DNA of 43,818 nt from contig JBFWVD010000045.1 of the NCBI GenBank assembly GCA_050246915.1, positions 1-43,818 of the forward strand. The letters are read 5' to 3'. The position numbers and the translations under genes are program-made. Shown here one piece after another: positions 1 to 8,877 of this stretch. Source of the stretch: JBFWVD01 sp050246915. GTDB lineage: Bacteria > Actinomycetota > Acidimicrobiia > Acidimicrobiales > Ilumatobacteraceae. Numbering within the stretch: the first letter of the stretch is position 1; the number at the start of each line of letters is the position of its first letter. The notes under the pieces are model-generated. The model saw nothing but the letters and a program-made list of their open reading frames with translations, was not told the DNA's origin and did not search any database.

Positions 1-339
1 TGTACCAACAGATCAGATCGAGCAGCCCGACGCAGAACTTCGTGTTCTCCCCCGCCAGCATCATGTTGGCTCTGGCCATGACCAGGGCCGGGGCGAGCGG
101 CACCACCGCCGCCGAGATGGACGCAGTACTGCATTCGGCGTTGGTGGGCAGCGACCCCACTGCGCTGCACACCGCGATGAACGCCCTGTCGAGTGCGTTG
201 GACTCGCGCAGCGGCGACGATCGCACCGCAGGTCGTGGACCTGAACATCGACCGCCCGTTTCTCTACGCGTTGCGGGACGTGCCCACCGGGGCGGTGTTG
301 TTCCTCGGGCGGATCAGCGACCCGACCCAGCGCCGTTGA
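1..339 (+). pseudogene. Serpin remnant: N-terminal part joined to the last C-terminal residues, middle deleted
   Basis: Bases 3 to about 205 encode a serpin N-terminal region, with NFVFSPASIMLALAM, the GASGTTAAEM helix and an AVLHSAL stretch. From about 205-225 the reading frame changes by one, and bases 220-339 encode only the serpin C-terminal end (VVDLNIDRPFLY, then TGAVLFLGRISDPT and a TGA at 337). A serpin has roughly 350-400 residues. Here about 70 N-terminal and 40 C-terminal residues are visible, and the central sheets and the reactive-centre loop are absent. The gene starts upstream of the window. It cannot make a working inhibitor as it stands. An internal deletion plus frameshift, or an assembly error, would explain it. 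Confidence 0.8.
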
Positions 340-395
340 CCTCGCGGTCAGGCGATGGGCGCATCGGTGTTCCTGCAGGAGATCCCGCGCTGGCA

Positions 396-419
396 CTGAC
401 CACCGACGGTCGGCGTCAG
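396..419. terminator. Imperfect hairpin between converging serpin remnant and acyl-CoA dehydrogenase
   Basis: CTGAC (396-400) and CCGAC (403-407) pair with GTCGG (409-413) and GTCAG (415-419), leaving a small bulge and a tight loop. It overlaps the stop codon of the minus-strand dehydrogenase and has no T-tract. A factor-independent terminator is only a possibility. Confidence 0.35.
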
Positions 420-1405
420 AACGCCCCGATCTTGGGAACCGACTTCTGAGCGAGCAGCTGCTTGCCGATCTCGACTTCGAGGGTGCGATAGCCATCGAGC
501 ACCCGATCGAGTTGATAGATGCGACGCAGCGAGCGATGGAACTCGTGCTCCCAGGTGAAGCCGATGGCGCCGTAGCACTGCTGGGCTTGCGTGCACGCGA
601 ACTCGGCAGCCCGACCGGCCAAGGTCTTGGCAACGGTGGCCGTCCATGGCGACCCGGTCACCGCTGCCTCGTCGATGACATGGCTGGCGCCGGTGACCGA
701 TGAATGCGCGGACGCGAGGCGGTGCTGCAGCGCCTGGAAGGTGCCGATCGGCTTGCCGTACTGGATGCGCTGCCCGGTGTAGGCGGCTGCTTCGGCGATG
801 ACGTGCCGGGCGGCGCCGAGCAACTCTGCCGACAGCGTCCAGCGCCCGATCGCCACGGCGGCGTCCCATGCCTGCGTCGCTTCTGGTCCCGTGAACCAGG
901 TGACGTCGCTGCTCGGGACCGAGAACTGGACCCGGGACAGCCCGAGGTTGGCGTCGGTATTGCGCAGTTGATCAACCGTGGCGTTGTCGGCCATGGTGAC
1001 GAGGGCCAACGCCGTGCCGTTGTAAGCCGCGACCGGTGCAAGGACCGGTGTGCCCGCGCCAGGCACCGCGAATACGACGCCATCGACGGTGAGCGCTCCG
1101 GCGGCATCGATGGTGGTGCGATCGTTGGCCGACAGCGTCGAGGGCAGCAATACCGTGGCACCACCGACCGTCTCGTCGCCCAGGACGCTGGCAATGGTCG
1201 TTGCCAACAATGGTCCGAGTGCGTCGGCGGCCGACAGCGTGCGGCCCTTCACCTCGAACAGCGCTTTGAGCGCGCTGGGTGCGTCGTCGTCGAGCACCTC
1301 GGACCAGCCCAGCTCATCGAGCCGTTGGCTCAATGGTTGGGTGCTCTCCTCGGTGAGGACGTGCTCCAAGCTGGTGCGGAGCATGTCGAGCATTTCGCTG
1401 TCCAT
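416..1405 (-). CDS. Acyl-CoA dehydrogenase, small (partner) subunit
   Basis: 329 residues, shorter than the usual 380-400. The C-terminal half has the ACAD helical-bundle signatures QYGKPIGTFQALQHRLA and GAIGFTWEHEFHR. The N-terminal half is divergent and the usual FAD-contacting middle-domain motifs are hard to see. The ATG at 1405 overlaps the TGA of the large ACAD gene by one base (TGATG), so the two are translationally coupled. This layout matches the heteromeric alpha-beta ACADs known from actinobacterial steroid side-chain degradation (FadE28/29-like pairs), in which one chain keeps most flavin contacts. The substrate is unknown. The role as partner of the upstream gene is inferred from coupling and family layout. 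Confidence 0.85.
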   Translation of the reverse strand: MDSEMLDMLRTSLEHVLTEESTQPLSQRLDELGWSEVLDDDAPSALKALFEVKGRTLSAADALGPLLATTIASVLGDETVGGATVLLPSTLSANDRTTIDAAGALTVDGVVFAVPGAGTPVLAPVAAYNGTALALVTMADNATVDQLRNTDANLGLSRVQFSVPSSDVTWFTGPEATQAWDAAVAIGRWTLSAELLGAARHVIAEAAAYTGQRIQYGKPIGTFQALQHRLASAHSSVTGASHVIDEAAVTGSPWTATVAKTLAGRAAEFACTQAQQCYGAIGFTWEHEFHRSLRRIYQLDRVLDGYRTLEVEIGKQLLAQKSVPKIGAF

Positions 1406-2544
1406 CACGACTCCCTCGGCATTGCGAGCACGCGTTGGGCGACGAGCGTGCGTTGGATCTCTTGCGAACCGCCATAGATGGGGGCGGCACGACTGAACAT
1501 GAACTCTCGCTCGAGCCAGGCCAATGACGGGTCCAGATCGAACTGGGCTCCGAAGTGGTCGCGGATGGCATCCCACACCGCGGTCTCGGCGTCGATGAGC
1601 ACGAGCTTGTCGATCGACACTTCGGGTCCGAGCGCTTCCTCTCGGGCGAGACGGTTCACCGTCTCACGGGTGTGGAGTCGCAGCGCGCTCGTGAGGGCAT
1701 AGGCACGGCCGAGCGCACCGGGATCGGCGGAGCGGCTGGGAGCGGTGCGCAGAGCGAGTTCGAGACGATTGTGGAATCGACCTTGCTGCAACCATCCCCA
1801 TGCGCCGCGTTCCCACTGGAGCATGTACATGGCGATCGCCCAACCCTGGCCCAGCTCACCGACCACGCGGCTGTTGGGCACATAGGCGTTGTCGAGGAAG
1901 ATCTCGGAGAAGTGGTTGTCACCGTCTTGCGCAGTGGTGGGTCGAACCTCGACTCCGGGCTGATCGAGATCGATCAGGACCATCGAGATGCCACGATGGC
2001 CGGGACCGCCGGAGCGGGCCATGAGAACCGAGCGCTGCGCCAGATGTCCGTAGCTGGACCACACCTTCTGACCCGTGACGCGCCAGCCGTCTCCGTCGGG
2101 TTCCATCTTGGTGCGCAGCGAGGCGAGGTCGCTGCCGGCGTCGGGCTCGGAGAACGCCTGGGCCCACAATTCATCGCCGGCCAGGACTCGCGGGAGCAAC
2201 TCTTCGGCGATGTGAGGGGCGTACACCAGCATGACCGGTACGAGGATCTCGAGGGTGGTGAACGCCTCGGGAATGAGGATGTCGGCGTTCCACAGCGCCT
2301 CGAAGAGACAGCCCCGAAAGCGAGGATCGCCACCGAGGCCACCAGCCTGCTCAGGCCAACCGAGCCGCGACCAGCCCTCGTCGAAGAGGATCCGCTGCAG
2401 CTTGTTGAGGTGCGCGAACCCGTCCTCGATGTCCTCGGGACGGAAACCCCGGAACTCGGCGATGCGCGGATCGCTGTCGAGGAACGCGGTCACCGCCGCC
2501 GAGTATTCGGCCGGTGTGGCGTAGGTGGGATGACTGGCGGTCAT
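1405..2544 (-). CDS. Acyl-CoA dehydrogenase, large subunit
   Basis: 379 residues, normal ACAD length. It shows the middle-domain motif AQAFSEPDAGSDLASLRT (about 139-156), VTGQKVWSSYG, and a C-terminal YGGSQEIQRTLVAQRVL. At the position of the catalytic Glu of medium-chain ACADs (YEG) this protein has Gly (YGG), as is common in heteromeric ACADs where the base lies elsewhere or in the partner. The start at 2544 is preceded by GAGGATGAGG. It probably oxidises an acyl-CoA thioester at C2-C3 with FAD, as a complex with the overlapping small subunit. It is last-but-one in the 416-7785 minus-strand run, 84 nt after the TIM-barrel isomerase. Confidence 0.9.
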   Translation of the reverse strand: MTASHPTYATPAEYSAAVTAFLDSDPRIAEFRGFRPEDIEDGFAHLNKLQRILFDEGWSRLGWPEQAGGLGGDPRFRGCLFEALWNADILIPEAFTTLEILVPVMLVYAPHIAEELLPRVLAGDELWAQAFSEPDAGSDLASLRTKMEPDGDGWRVTGQKVWSSYGHLAQRSVLMARSGGPGHRGISMVLIDLDQPGVEVRPTTAQDGDNHFSEIFLDNAYVPNSRVVGELGQGWAIAMYMLQWERGAWGWLQQGRFHNRLELALRTAPSRSADPGALGRAYALTSALRLHTRETVNRLAREEALGPEVSIDKLVLIDAETAVWDAIRDHFGAQFDLDPSLAWLEREFMFSRAAPIYGGSQEIQRTLVAQRVLAMPRES

Positions 2545-2628
2545 GTCCTCATCCTCGCGGAGCGGTCCACTCAGGTTCGAATCAGCGCAATCGATCGCGA
2601 CTGCCCGCGATCGGTGTGCAGCTCCCGG

Positions 2629-3489
2629 TCACCGGGTGATAGGTGTCGCCAGAGCGGCGCGGGTGGACGCGATGAGATCTGCAGCAACATCTCTTGCCGG
2701 ACGTTCGGAGAACCCTCGTCGGTAGATCTCGGGGCCGACCCTGGTGGACACACCTCGTGCAGCGAGCGCTGCGACGAATCCCGGCACGTCGAAATCCCCC
2801 GAGCCTGGATCGCCGCGGTGGTACATCGCCTCGTCGATGAGATCGGTTGGCATCTCACGAACGCCGTCCCCGAGCTGCACCGAGAACACCTTGTCGGCGG
2901 GCACCTCGGCGAGTAGCGCCAGGTCGCTGTGGCTGCGACGGACATGGCAGACGTCCACCACGTAACCGAGGTTGTTCCGCCCCACGTCGTTGACGATGGA
3001 GATGGCTGTGCGCAGATCGACGATTCCGCTGAAGGGGATGAACTCGAGTGCCACCCGCAAGCCCGCCGCGCCCGCCGCGTCGCAGAGCGTGCCGAGACCA
3101 TCGACCGCGACCTGATGCTCGATCTTCTCGCCCGAGAGATGGACGGCAACCAAGGTGTCCGCCTCGAGGGCGACGGCCACATCGATGAATTCCTGCGTCG
3201 TCCACAGCGAGCGCATGGTCTTGGGGGCCTCCGCCTCGCCGGCCTTGGCCACGGGTGCAGGGAGCCACGAGCCGCAGGAGTCGAGATCGGTGAGCTTGAT
3301 GCCCGCATCCCTCACGATCCGGCGCATCGTCGCCACGTCGAGGCCTTCGCGTGACATCGCTCGGCGATACATGTGGGGCCAGATGCTGATGGCATTCCAC
3401 CCTGCCGACGCAGCAGCGTCGACGTACTCGCGAAAGGGCGTGGCCGGCAGGCATCCGGCGTAGAGCACGAGCTCCGAAGCAATCGTCAT
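2629..3489 (-). CDS. Sugar phosphate isomerase/epimerase-like TIM-barrel protein
   Basis: 286 residues of the AP-endonuclease-2/xylose-isomerase-like fold. Candidate metal ligands occur in the expected order: Glu in ALEFIPF, Asp/His in VVDVCHVRRS, Gln in VQLGDG and Glu in VGPEIY. Family members isomerise or epimerise sugars, or dehydrate and cleave small polyols and keto acids. The specific reaction cannot be assigned. Its place among CoA-ester enzymes suggests a catabolic rather than sugar-storage role (inference). The ribosome binding site is weak (GGAA), and the gene follows the SDR stop by 29 nt, so it is probably co-transcribed. Confidence 0.8.
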   Translation of the reverse strand: MTIASELVLYAGCLPATPFREYVDAAASAGWNAISIWPHMYRRAMSREGLDVATMRRIVRDAGIKLTDLDSCGSWLPAPVAKAGEAEAPKTMRSLWTTQEFIDVAVALEADTLVAVHLSGEKIEHQVAVDGLGTLCDAAGAAGLRVALEFIPFSGIVDLRTAISIVNDVGRNNLGYVVDVCHVRRSHSDLALLAEVPADKVFSVQLGDGVREMPTDLIDEAMYHRGDPGSGDFDVPGFVAALAARGVSTRVGPEIYRRGFSERPARDVAADLIASTRAALATPITR

Positions 3490-3518
3490 GGCGATTCCGT
3501 TCTGTTGGAAGGTGGGGC

Positions 3519-4268
3519 TCAGACCGTGTCCTTGCGCGGTGGGGCGACCATCTCACCGAACAGCAACACGGGTTTGGTGCCGGGCGCTGGTGGCAGCGCG
3601 TCCCAGATACGTCGGGCCGCCACTTCCGAGGAGTCGACGAGGCCGGCGTCGAGCGCCGCCTGCATCGCGGCAGCGACGGGGTTGGTCTCGGGGTCACCGG
3701 CGGCGTCGGCCCGGAACGAGGGGGTGTCCACGGCACCGGGGCGTACGGCCACCACCCATGACTCGGGCCGGTGCTCGGCAAGTTCCAGACGCACCACCTT
3801 GACCCACTGCTCCATGGCCGCTTTGCCCGAGCCGTATCCGGCACGGGCCGCGTAGGGGATGCGCGCCGCGGCCGACGACATCATCACCAAGCCGCCTTCG
3901 ATGCCGTTGGGGAGATGGCGAAGGAACATCTCTCCGATGATCAACGGCGCCGCCGCGTTGGCCAGGATGTGACGGCGATAGGCATCAGGGTCGATCTCGC
4001 CGATGAAGCCCACGGGCTCGGGCAAGAAGGCATTGTGCACGAAGATGGCGCGAGTACCGGTGAAGGTCGCCAGCTCCGCCTGCAAGTGCTTGTCGATGGC
4101 ATTCCATCCGGCCGGATCGGAGATGTCGGCCTGCACGCTCTCGAGCGTGGGATGGATGCGTCGCGCGATGTTGATGACGCGGGCGTCGGCATAGGGCACC
4201 GTGGCGGCCATTGCTTCGCCGATGCCGCTCGTCGCTCCGGTGATCCACACGATCGTGTCGCTGCTCAT
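3519..4268 (-). CDS. Short-chain dehydrogenase/reductase
   Basis: 249 residues. The Rossmann motif TGATSGIG lies at 10-17, a shortened NAG-like motif (HNAFLPEP) at 78-85, catalytic Ser131 in MMSSAA, and Tyr145/Lys149 in YGSGK, followed by VRPGAVDT. These are the features of a classical NAD(P)-dependent SDR. The start at 4268 has GAGGAAA seven bases upstream. It likely interconverts a hydroxyl and a keto group on an intermediate of the surrounding catabolic run. The cofactor preference and substrate are not readable from sequence. Confidence 0.88.
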   Translation of the reverse strand: MSSDTIVWITGATSGIGEAMAATVPYADARVINIARRIHPTLESVQADISDPAGWNAIDKHLQAELATFTGTRAIFVHNAFLPEPVGFIGEIDPDAYRRHILANAAAPLIIGEMFLRHLPNGIEGGLVMMSSAAARIPYAARAGYGSGKAAMEQWVKVVRLELAEHRPESWVVAVRPGAVDTPSFRADAAGDPETNPVAAAMQAALDAGLVDSSEVAARRIWDALPPAPGTKPVLLFGEMVAPPRKDTV

Positions 4269-4309
4269 TCGATTTCCTCATCGCTGGCCGGCGGAGTAGT
4301 GAACATCGT

Positions 4310-5143
4310 TCAACGACCGGTGAAGTTCGGTGGCCGGCGCTCGATGTAGGCGGTGATCGCCTCAGTGGCGTCGCTGCCGCCGTGGAGGCCCATGTAGTTG
4401 GCCTCGTCTCGGAAGGACTGGTCCTTGGTCTGCTCGTAGGAGGCGTTGAGCTGGCTCTTGATGTGCCCGATGCGGATGGTCGGTCCCTTGGCGACCCGGG
4501 CCGCGATGTCACGGGCCGTCGATTCGAGGGCGTCTGCCGAGACGCATCGGTTGATCATCCCGAACTGGAGCGCTTCTGCCGCAGTGAGTGGCTCGCCCAA
4601 GATGGCGATCTCCTTGGCCCGCACCAAGCTGGTGAGCTTGGGCAGGATCCACGCTCCCCCGCCTTCGAGGGGGAAGCCACGGTGCACGAAGACCTCCCAG
4701 AACGAGGCCTCCTCCGACGCGACGATGAAGTCACATGCCAACGCCAGTTGACATCCACCGCCGGCGGCGATTCCGTTGACCGCCGAGATGAACACCTTGT
4801 CGCTGTTCCAGATTGCGTTCATCAGACGGTTCCATGCATACAGCATCGAATCGTCGCGGCGGGCGGTCTCGATGCTGCGCCAACGCTCCTTGGGTAGTTC
4901 GCCGGCGCCGCCCTCTTGGGCCAGATCGGCGCCGGAGGAGAAGGCCACCCCGTTCCCGGTGATCACGGCGGCGCGGACGTCGGGGTCTTCGGAGACCTCG
5001 TGGATGGCCTGCAAGAGCGCGGTGCGCAGCGGGATGTGGATGGCATTGCGGCGTTCCGGCCGGTTCATCCGCAGCCAAGCCACCGAGTCCTCGACCGAGT
5101 ACTGCAGACCTGCTGCATTCCAACGCTCGATGTCTGCAGCCAC
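4310..5143 (-). CDS. Enoyl-CoA hydratase/isomerase family protein
   Basis: 277 residues from a GTG start at 5143, chosen because CCGAGGGGGATC sits just upstream. An open frame extends to 5296 but offers only sites without a ribosome binding site, such as the ATG at 5182. Crotonase features are visible: NRPERRNAI (27-35), the oxyanion-hole strands SSGADL (69-74) and GIAAGGG (124-130), then LACDFIVASE. One of the two glutamates of classical hydratases is not clearly placed (the region reads HRGFPLEGGG), so isomerase or hydrolase activity is also possible. It lies 41 nt upstream of the SDR in the same run. Confidence 0.85.
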   Translation of the reverse strand: MAADIERWNAAGLQYSVEDSVAWLRMNRPERRNAIHIPLRTALLQAIHEVSEDPDVRAAVITGNGVAFSSGADLAQEGGAGELPKERWRSIETARRDDSMLYAWNRLMNAIWNSDKVFISAVNGIAAGGGCQLALACDFIVASEEASFWEVFVHRGFPLEGGGAWILPKLTSLVRAKEIAILGEPLTAAEALQFGMINRCVSADALESTARDIAARVAKGPTIRIGHIKSQLNASYEQTKDQSFRDEANYMGLHGGSDATEAITAYIERRPPNFTGR

Positions 5144-5267
5144 GTCGATCCCCCTCGGGGCGGACACAGTGTCGATCCCCATGGGCGAAACTAGCCAGTC
5201 GGCGCTCCCCACGAGGACTGAACCAGCGAGGTGGCGAGGTGAGTTCCCACCTGACTCGCGATCTGAT

Positions 5268-6485
5268 TCACAGCCACGCCTGGGCATAGGTGGCATCGTC
5301 CACCGCGAGCGCGTGTTCCGTGAGCTTCACGGGGCGGAACACATCGAGGATGAGACCGAAGATCGGCGAGCGCTCGGGCAAGCGCTTGTTCTCGAAGCCG
5401 GGCTTTGGCCCGTGCGCGGCGGCGCGGGTGTGCATCGTGATCGTGCCGATGCCGGGTATCGCGGAACCGTCGTCGGTGCAGAAGCGGTAGTAGATCTCGT
5501 CGCAATCGGCGGTGTGGTCGGCCTGCGCCGGATACGCCGAGCGATGATCGGGCAGTCGGCCGGGCGTGATCGCACAGATCATCACCCCCGCGCTCACCAA
5601 GACCTGGTGCATGTCCGGCATCAGATGCACGCGTCCACTCAGGGTCTCGATGTCGCTCATGTTGAAGGCGTATGGGTAGAGCGCTCCGTCCCAGCCGACG
5701 ACGTCGAAGGGATGGTTGGCCATCACATGATCGGTGACCACGTCGCCGGTCTTCACCGAGACGACGAACTCACCGCCGTCGAGCACCGGGGGTTGCAGGA
5801 CAGGAACGCGCAGATCGCGCTCGGCGTAGATGGCACGCGGCAGGTACTGGCCGGAGCTGTTGCGATAGTGGGCGGGAGGCCCGCACGGCGAGCTGGTCTC
5901 GATCACCACCAGCAGTTGCTCTACGTCGTCATGGGGTACAAGGCGCCAGGTCGTCGCCCGCGGGATGTAGATGATGTCGAGCGGTCGATACGCGAGTTCA
6001 CCGAACATCGTCTCGATCACACCAGTGCCGTTGACCACGGCCAACACCTCGTCGGCGAAGCCGTTGCGCTGGAAGCGTTGCTCAGTCGAGGCGGGCCGAC
6101 TCACGGAGTACACGAAGTCGTCGTTGAAATACAGAGGGATGCGACTGGCCAACTCATCACGGGCCGGTGAGGGATCGCTGCGGACGAGATGCAGCCCGGC
6201 ACGCTCGATGGGCGGCTCGGCAACGGGTGCGAGGCCGGGGCGCACATCGGCGACCTTCAGTAGCCGATTGCGCACCACGCCGTCGTCGCCGTGGCGAAGC
6301 ATCGGACCCTGGCCCACCGTGGTGCGCAGTACACGGGTTGGTTGATGACGGCGATACAGCAGCGATGAGGGCCCGAGGAAACCGAGCGACGTGATGAGCT
6401 CTTCGTAGGCCAAGGTGCCGTCGTCGGTGCGCAGCTCGGTGAAGCGCTTGGCGGGCACAGTGCCCTGGCGCTGGTAGTAGGTCAT
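5268..6485 (-). CDS. Homogentisate 1,2-dioxygenase-like cupin
   Basis: 405 residues, somewhat shorter than the roughly 430-445 of classical HmgA. It has the family block HPFDVVGWDG (258-267) and YPYAFN. The iron-ligand pattern is present: His324 and Glu330 six residues apart (HTADCDE), then His352 and His358 (MHTRAAAHGPKPG). The His usually found in GWHGN is Asp here (GWDGA). I recall this form from other actinobacterial members but cannot check it. The reaction of HmgA is ring opening of homogentisate to maleylacetoacetate. No maleylacetoacetate isomerase or fumarylacetoacetase gene lies in the window, so the true substrate may be another gentisate- or homogentisate-like catechol. Confidence 0.82.
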   Translation of the reverse strand: MTYYQRQGTVPAKRFTELRTDDGTLAYEELITSLGFLGPSSLLYRRHQPTRVLRTTVGQGPMLRHGDDGVVRNRLLKVADVRPGLAPVAEPPIERAGLHLVRSDPSPARDELASRIPLYFNDDFVYSVSRPASTEQRFQRNGFADEVLAVVNGTGVIETMFGELAYRPLDIIYIPRATTWRLVPHDDVEQLLVVIETSSPCGPPAHYRNSSGQYLPRAIYAERDLRVPVLQPPVLDGGEFVVSVKTGDVVTDHVMANHPFDVVGWDGALYPYAFNMSDIETLSGRVHLMPDMHQVLVSAGVMICAITPGRLPDHRSAYPAQADHTADCDEIYYRFCTDDGSAIPGIGTITMHTRAAAHGPKPGFENKRLPERSPIFGLILDVFRPVKLTEHALAVDDATYAQAWL

Positions 6486-6525
6486 CGCAGCTCCGCTCTC
6501 CTCGTCACGCGGCTCCCATGCTGGC

Positions 6526-7785
6526 TCACGGCGCGAATCGTTCCCGCATCCACGACACGACCGCCTCGGTGCCCTCCGAGGTCCGCTCGCCCCGGGTCCC
6601 GTCGGGGGCGAGGCTGAACCCGTAGTGATCAGCGTGACGGACGTGCACCAGCTTCTTGTCGGAGGATGGGCATGCGCCGAAGAATCGCTCGACCTCGCTG
6701 AGACGGGTGATCACGTCGCCGCAGTAGTGCACCACGAGCAGCGGCTGTTGCACCCCGACCAGGCAGGCCGCAGTGTCGGCATGACTCGACAATGCACTCC
6801 AGGTGCTGAGCCATGCCTCCGGAGTGAGCACGGAGGCCACTGACGGTCCGAAGTTCACGAGGTCCGGTCGAGGATGGTTGTTGTAGGCACTGATGACCCG
6901 ATCGTCGGGCTCGATGGACAGATCCACGAACGCCGGATCGGCCATCGTTCGATGGATCACCATCCGGTGTTGGACCACGGCGCGCCGCTCATGACGCACC
7001 GCGTCGAAACCGTCGCTGCGGTCCGCTGCGGCAGCTTCACCGTTGCGCTGTGCGATGAACCCGCGGGCCATTGCGTCCAGCCGCTCGAGACGGGCACGTT
7101 GCCCAGCGCGGAAGCGGACGAGGAACGCCGGATCGAAGTGGCTTGCTTGCGGCGGCATCGCGAACCCGTTGTTCGGGTCGTACATGTCGAGCGTCGGATC
7201 GACACCGTACGGATCGGCTTCGTCGACGACGCACGGGTCGATCCACTTGCCCAGGCACGCCGCCTCACCGCTGTGCGCGCCGATGAGCACGATGCCCGAC
7301 GCTAGTGGGAGGTCGGTAACGGCCAGATCAATCGCTCCGCCGGCAGCGGTGTGGGTGATGCGCTCCCCTGGTGTCAACAGCGCCTGCGATTGGTAGAACG
7401 CAGCCAGCGTCCCGCCCCCGGAGTTGCCGAGCAGCACCACCTGATCGCAGCCGCGCTCACGCAGCAAGCGCACGCCAGCGGCCATGTCGAACAGGAGACG
7501 TTCGTGCTCGGTGGCGATGTCGTTGTTGACCCAACGCCCGGCACGACCGAGCACCAGGTACCCGGCGCGGGCCAGCGGGGCGATGTTGTAGTTCTGCGAC
7601 TGATCAGTGCGCGGGTGCATGAGGTGGACACCGACGCGTGGTCGGCTCCCGCTGCGCCGGTGGAGCACACCGCGCGACACGCCCCCGTCCTCGGCCGTGA
7701 GGCTCACTGCCTCGATCTCGATGTCGTCGCCCGGGCCCGGCAGCGCGATGTTCGCCCCGGAGCGAAATCGATAGATCTGCGACAT
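6526..7785 (-). CDS. Alpha/beta hydrolase family protein
   Basis: 419 residues from the ATG at 7785, preceded by GAGGGGGATGG. The frame runs further upstream but without a ribosome binding site. The nucleophile elbow GNSGGG places Ser122, and a C-terminal HADHYGF (from 384) supplies the candidate catalytic His. The central part is longer than in simple hydrolases, probably a cap domain. It is the first gene of the minus-strand run, 40 nt ahead of the dioxygenase-like gene. It may release a substrate from an ester or cleave a C-C bond in a ring-opened product (inference). The ester or C-C specificity cannot be decided here. Confidence 0.78.
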   Translation of the reverse strand: MSQIYRFRSGANIALPGPGDDIEIEAVSLTAEDGGVSRGVLHRRSGSRPRVGVHLMHPRTDQSQNYNIAPLARAGYLVLGRAGRWVNNDIATEHERLLFDMAAGVRLLRERGCDQVVLLGNSGGGTLAAFYQSQALLTPGERITHTAAGGAIDLAVTDLPLASGIVLIGAHSGEAACLGKWIDPCVVDEADPYGVDPTLDMYDPNNGFAMPPQASHFDPAFLVRFRAGQRARLERLDAMARGFIAQRNGEAAAADRSDGFDAVRHERRAVVQHRMVIHRTMADPAFVDLSIEPDDRVISAYNNHPRPDLVNFGPSVASVLTPEAWLSTWSALSSHADTAACLVGVQQPLLVVHYCGDVITRLSEVERFFGACPSSDKKLVHVRHADHYGFSLAPDGTRGERTSEGTEAVVSWMRERFAP

Positions 7786-7921
7786 CCATCCCCCTCGTGT
7801 GTCTCGAGTGCAGTCTCCCATCAGTTTCCTGGCCGTCATCGCTGATGCGCGCGACGGGAGCGACATGGCCTCGAGCCCCCGGGACATGGAACGATGCAGG
7901 GACGATCGATCAGGGGGTGTC

Positions 7922-8830
7922 ATGCGCTACGTGATGGTGTTTCCGCATCGGGGGCTGAAGAACTACGACCGATGGGTGGAGGACGGCAGGTTCGAAGACG
8001 CTGCCACCATCAGCGAGGCAGCGGGATTCGATGCATTCATGGTGTTCGATCACCCGCTCCCCACCGATGAGTGGATGGCGGGCGGTGGTCACCATTCGTT
8101 CGATCCGTTCGTGGCCCTGAGCTTCGCGGCCAAAGCCACCACACACATCAAGCTGCTCACCGGAGTCCTCATCGGCGCCTATCGCAACGCGTACATCACG
8201 GCCAAGGCACTGGCCAGCGTCGACAAGCTGTCGGGTGGACGGGTCATCGCCGGGATGGCGGCCGGATATTTGCAGCAGGAGTTCGACGCGCTCGGCGTCG
8301 GCGATCAGTTCGCGCAGCGTGGCGCCGTGCTCGACGACACCATCGACGCCATGCGTGAGGTGTGGACCGGCCGGTCGATGAACCGCCCCGACGGTCGCTT
8401 CGCCGCTGTGGGCATGACCTCGCTGCCTGCCCCAGCGCAGGACCCGTTCCCGATCTGGATCGGCGGCAACGCTGCTCGTGCGGCGCGCCGTGCCGTCGAG
8501 AAGGGCGATGGGTGGATGCCGGGTTGGCTGCCACCGGCCGTCGCCAAGTCGTTCGGCACCGACTCGCTGCACACCTTGGATCTCATGGCGGCCCGCACCG
8601 CCGACGCCCAGGCCAAGCGCGCTTCACTCGGCAAGCCGCCGCTCGAGATCGCGTGCTCGCCCTATGAGGACTTCCGCTCCGACTGGGCCGAGGGCTGCCG
8701 CGCGATGCGCAAGAACCTCGGGGCGTACGAGGCGGCTGGGGTGAACTGGATCATGGTCGACCCGCCGTCACGGAGCCTGAGCGCGCTGCGCGACCACCTC
8801 ACCACCTTTGCCGACATCGTGCTGGCCTGA
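7922..8830 (+). CDS. LLM-class flavin/F420-dependent oxidoreductase
   Basis: 302 residues of the bacterial luciferase-like TIM-barrel family. The N-terminal strand MRYVMVFPHRG, FMVFDHPLP, GVLIGAYRNAYITAKALASV and LSGGRVIAGMAAGYLQQEF are typical, as is PFPIWIGGNAARAARRAV. The start at 7922 follows AGGGGGTGTC. The open frame reaches 7799 but that extension is not conserved-looking. In actinobacteria such proteins commonly use coenzyme F420 and act on alcohols, aldehydes or ring carbonyls. It is transcribed divergently from the hydrolase run, with 136 nt between the starts. Confidence 0.88.
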   Translation: MRYVMVFPHRGLKNYDRWVEDGRFEDAATISEAAGFDAFMVFDHPLPTDEWMAGGGHHSFDPFVALSFAAKATTHIKLLTGVLIGAYRNAYITAKALASVDKLSGGRVIAGMAAGYLQQEFDALGVGDQFAQRGAVLDDTIDAMREVWTGRSMNRPDGRFAAVGMTSLPAPAQDPFPIWIGGNAARAARRAVEKGDGWMPGWLPPAVAKSFGTDSLHTLDLMAARTADAQAKRASLGKPPLEIACSPYEDFRSDWAEGCRAMRKNLGAYEAAGVNWIMVDPPSRSLSALRDHLTTFADIVLA

Positions 8831-8877
8831 GCGCGCGCGGGCTTCGAACATCATTGGCCGCAGTCGACACGGGCGGA

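Noticed and set aside
8831..8877. Terminator between the luciferase-like gene and the ferredoxin
   Set aside because: Only four-base arms were seen, which is not enough to call a hairpin.
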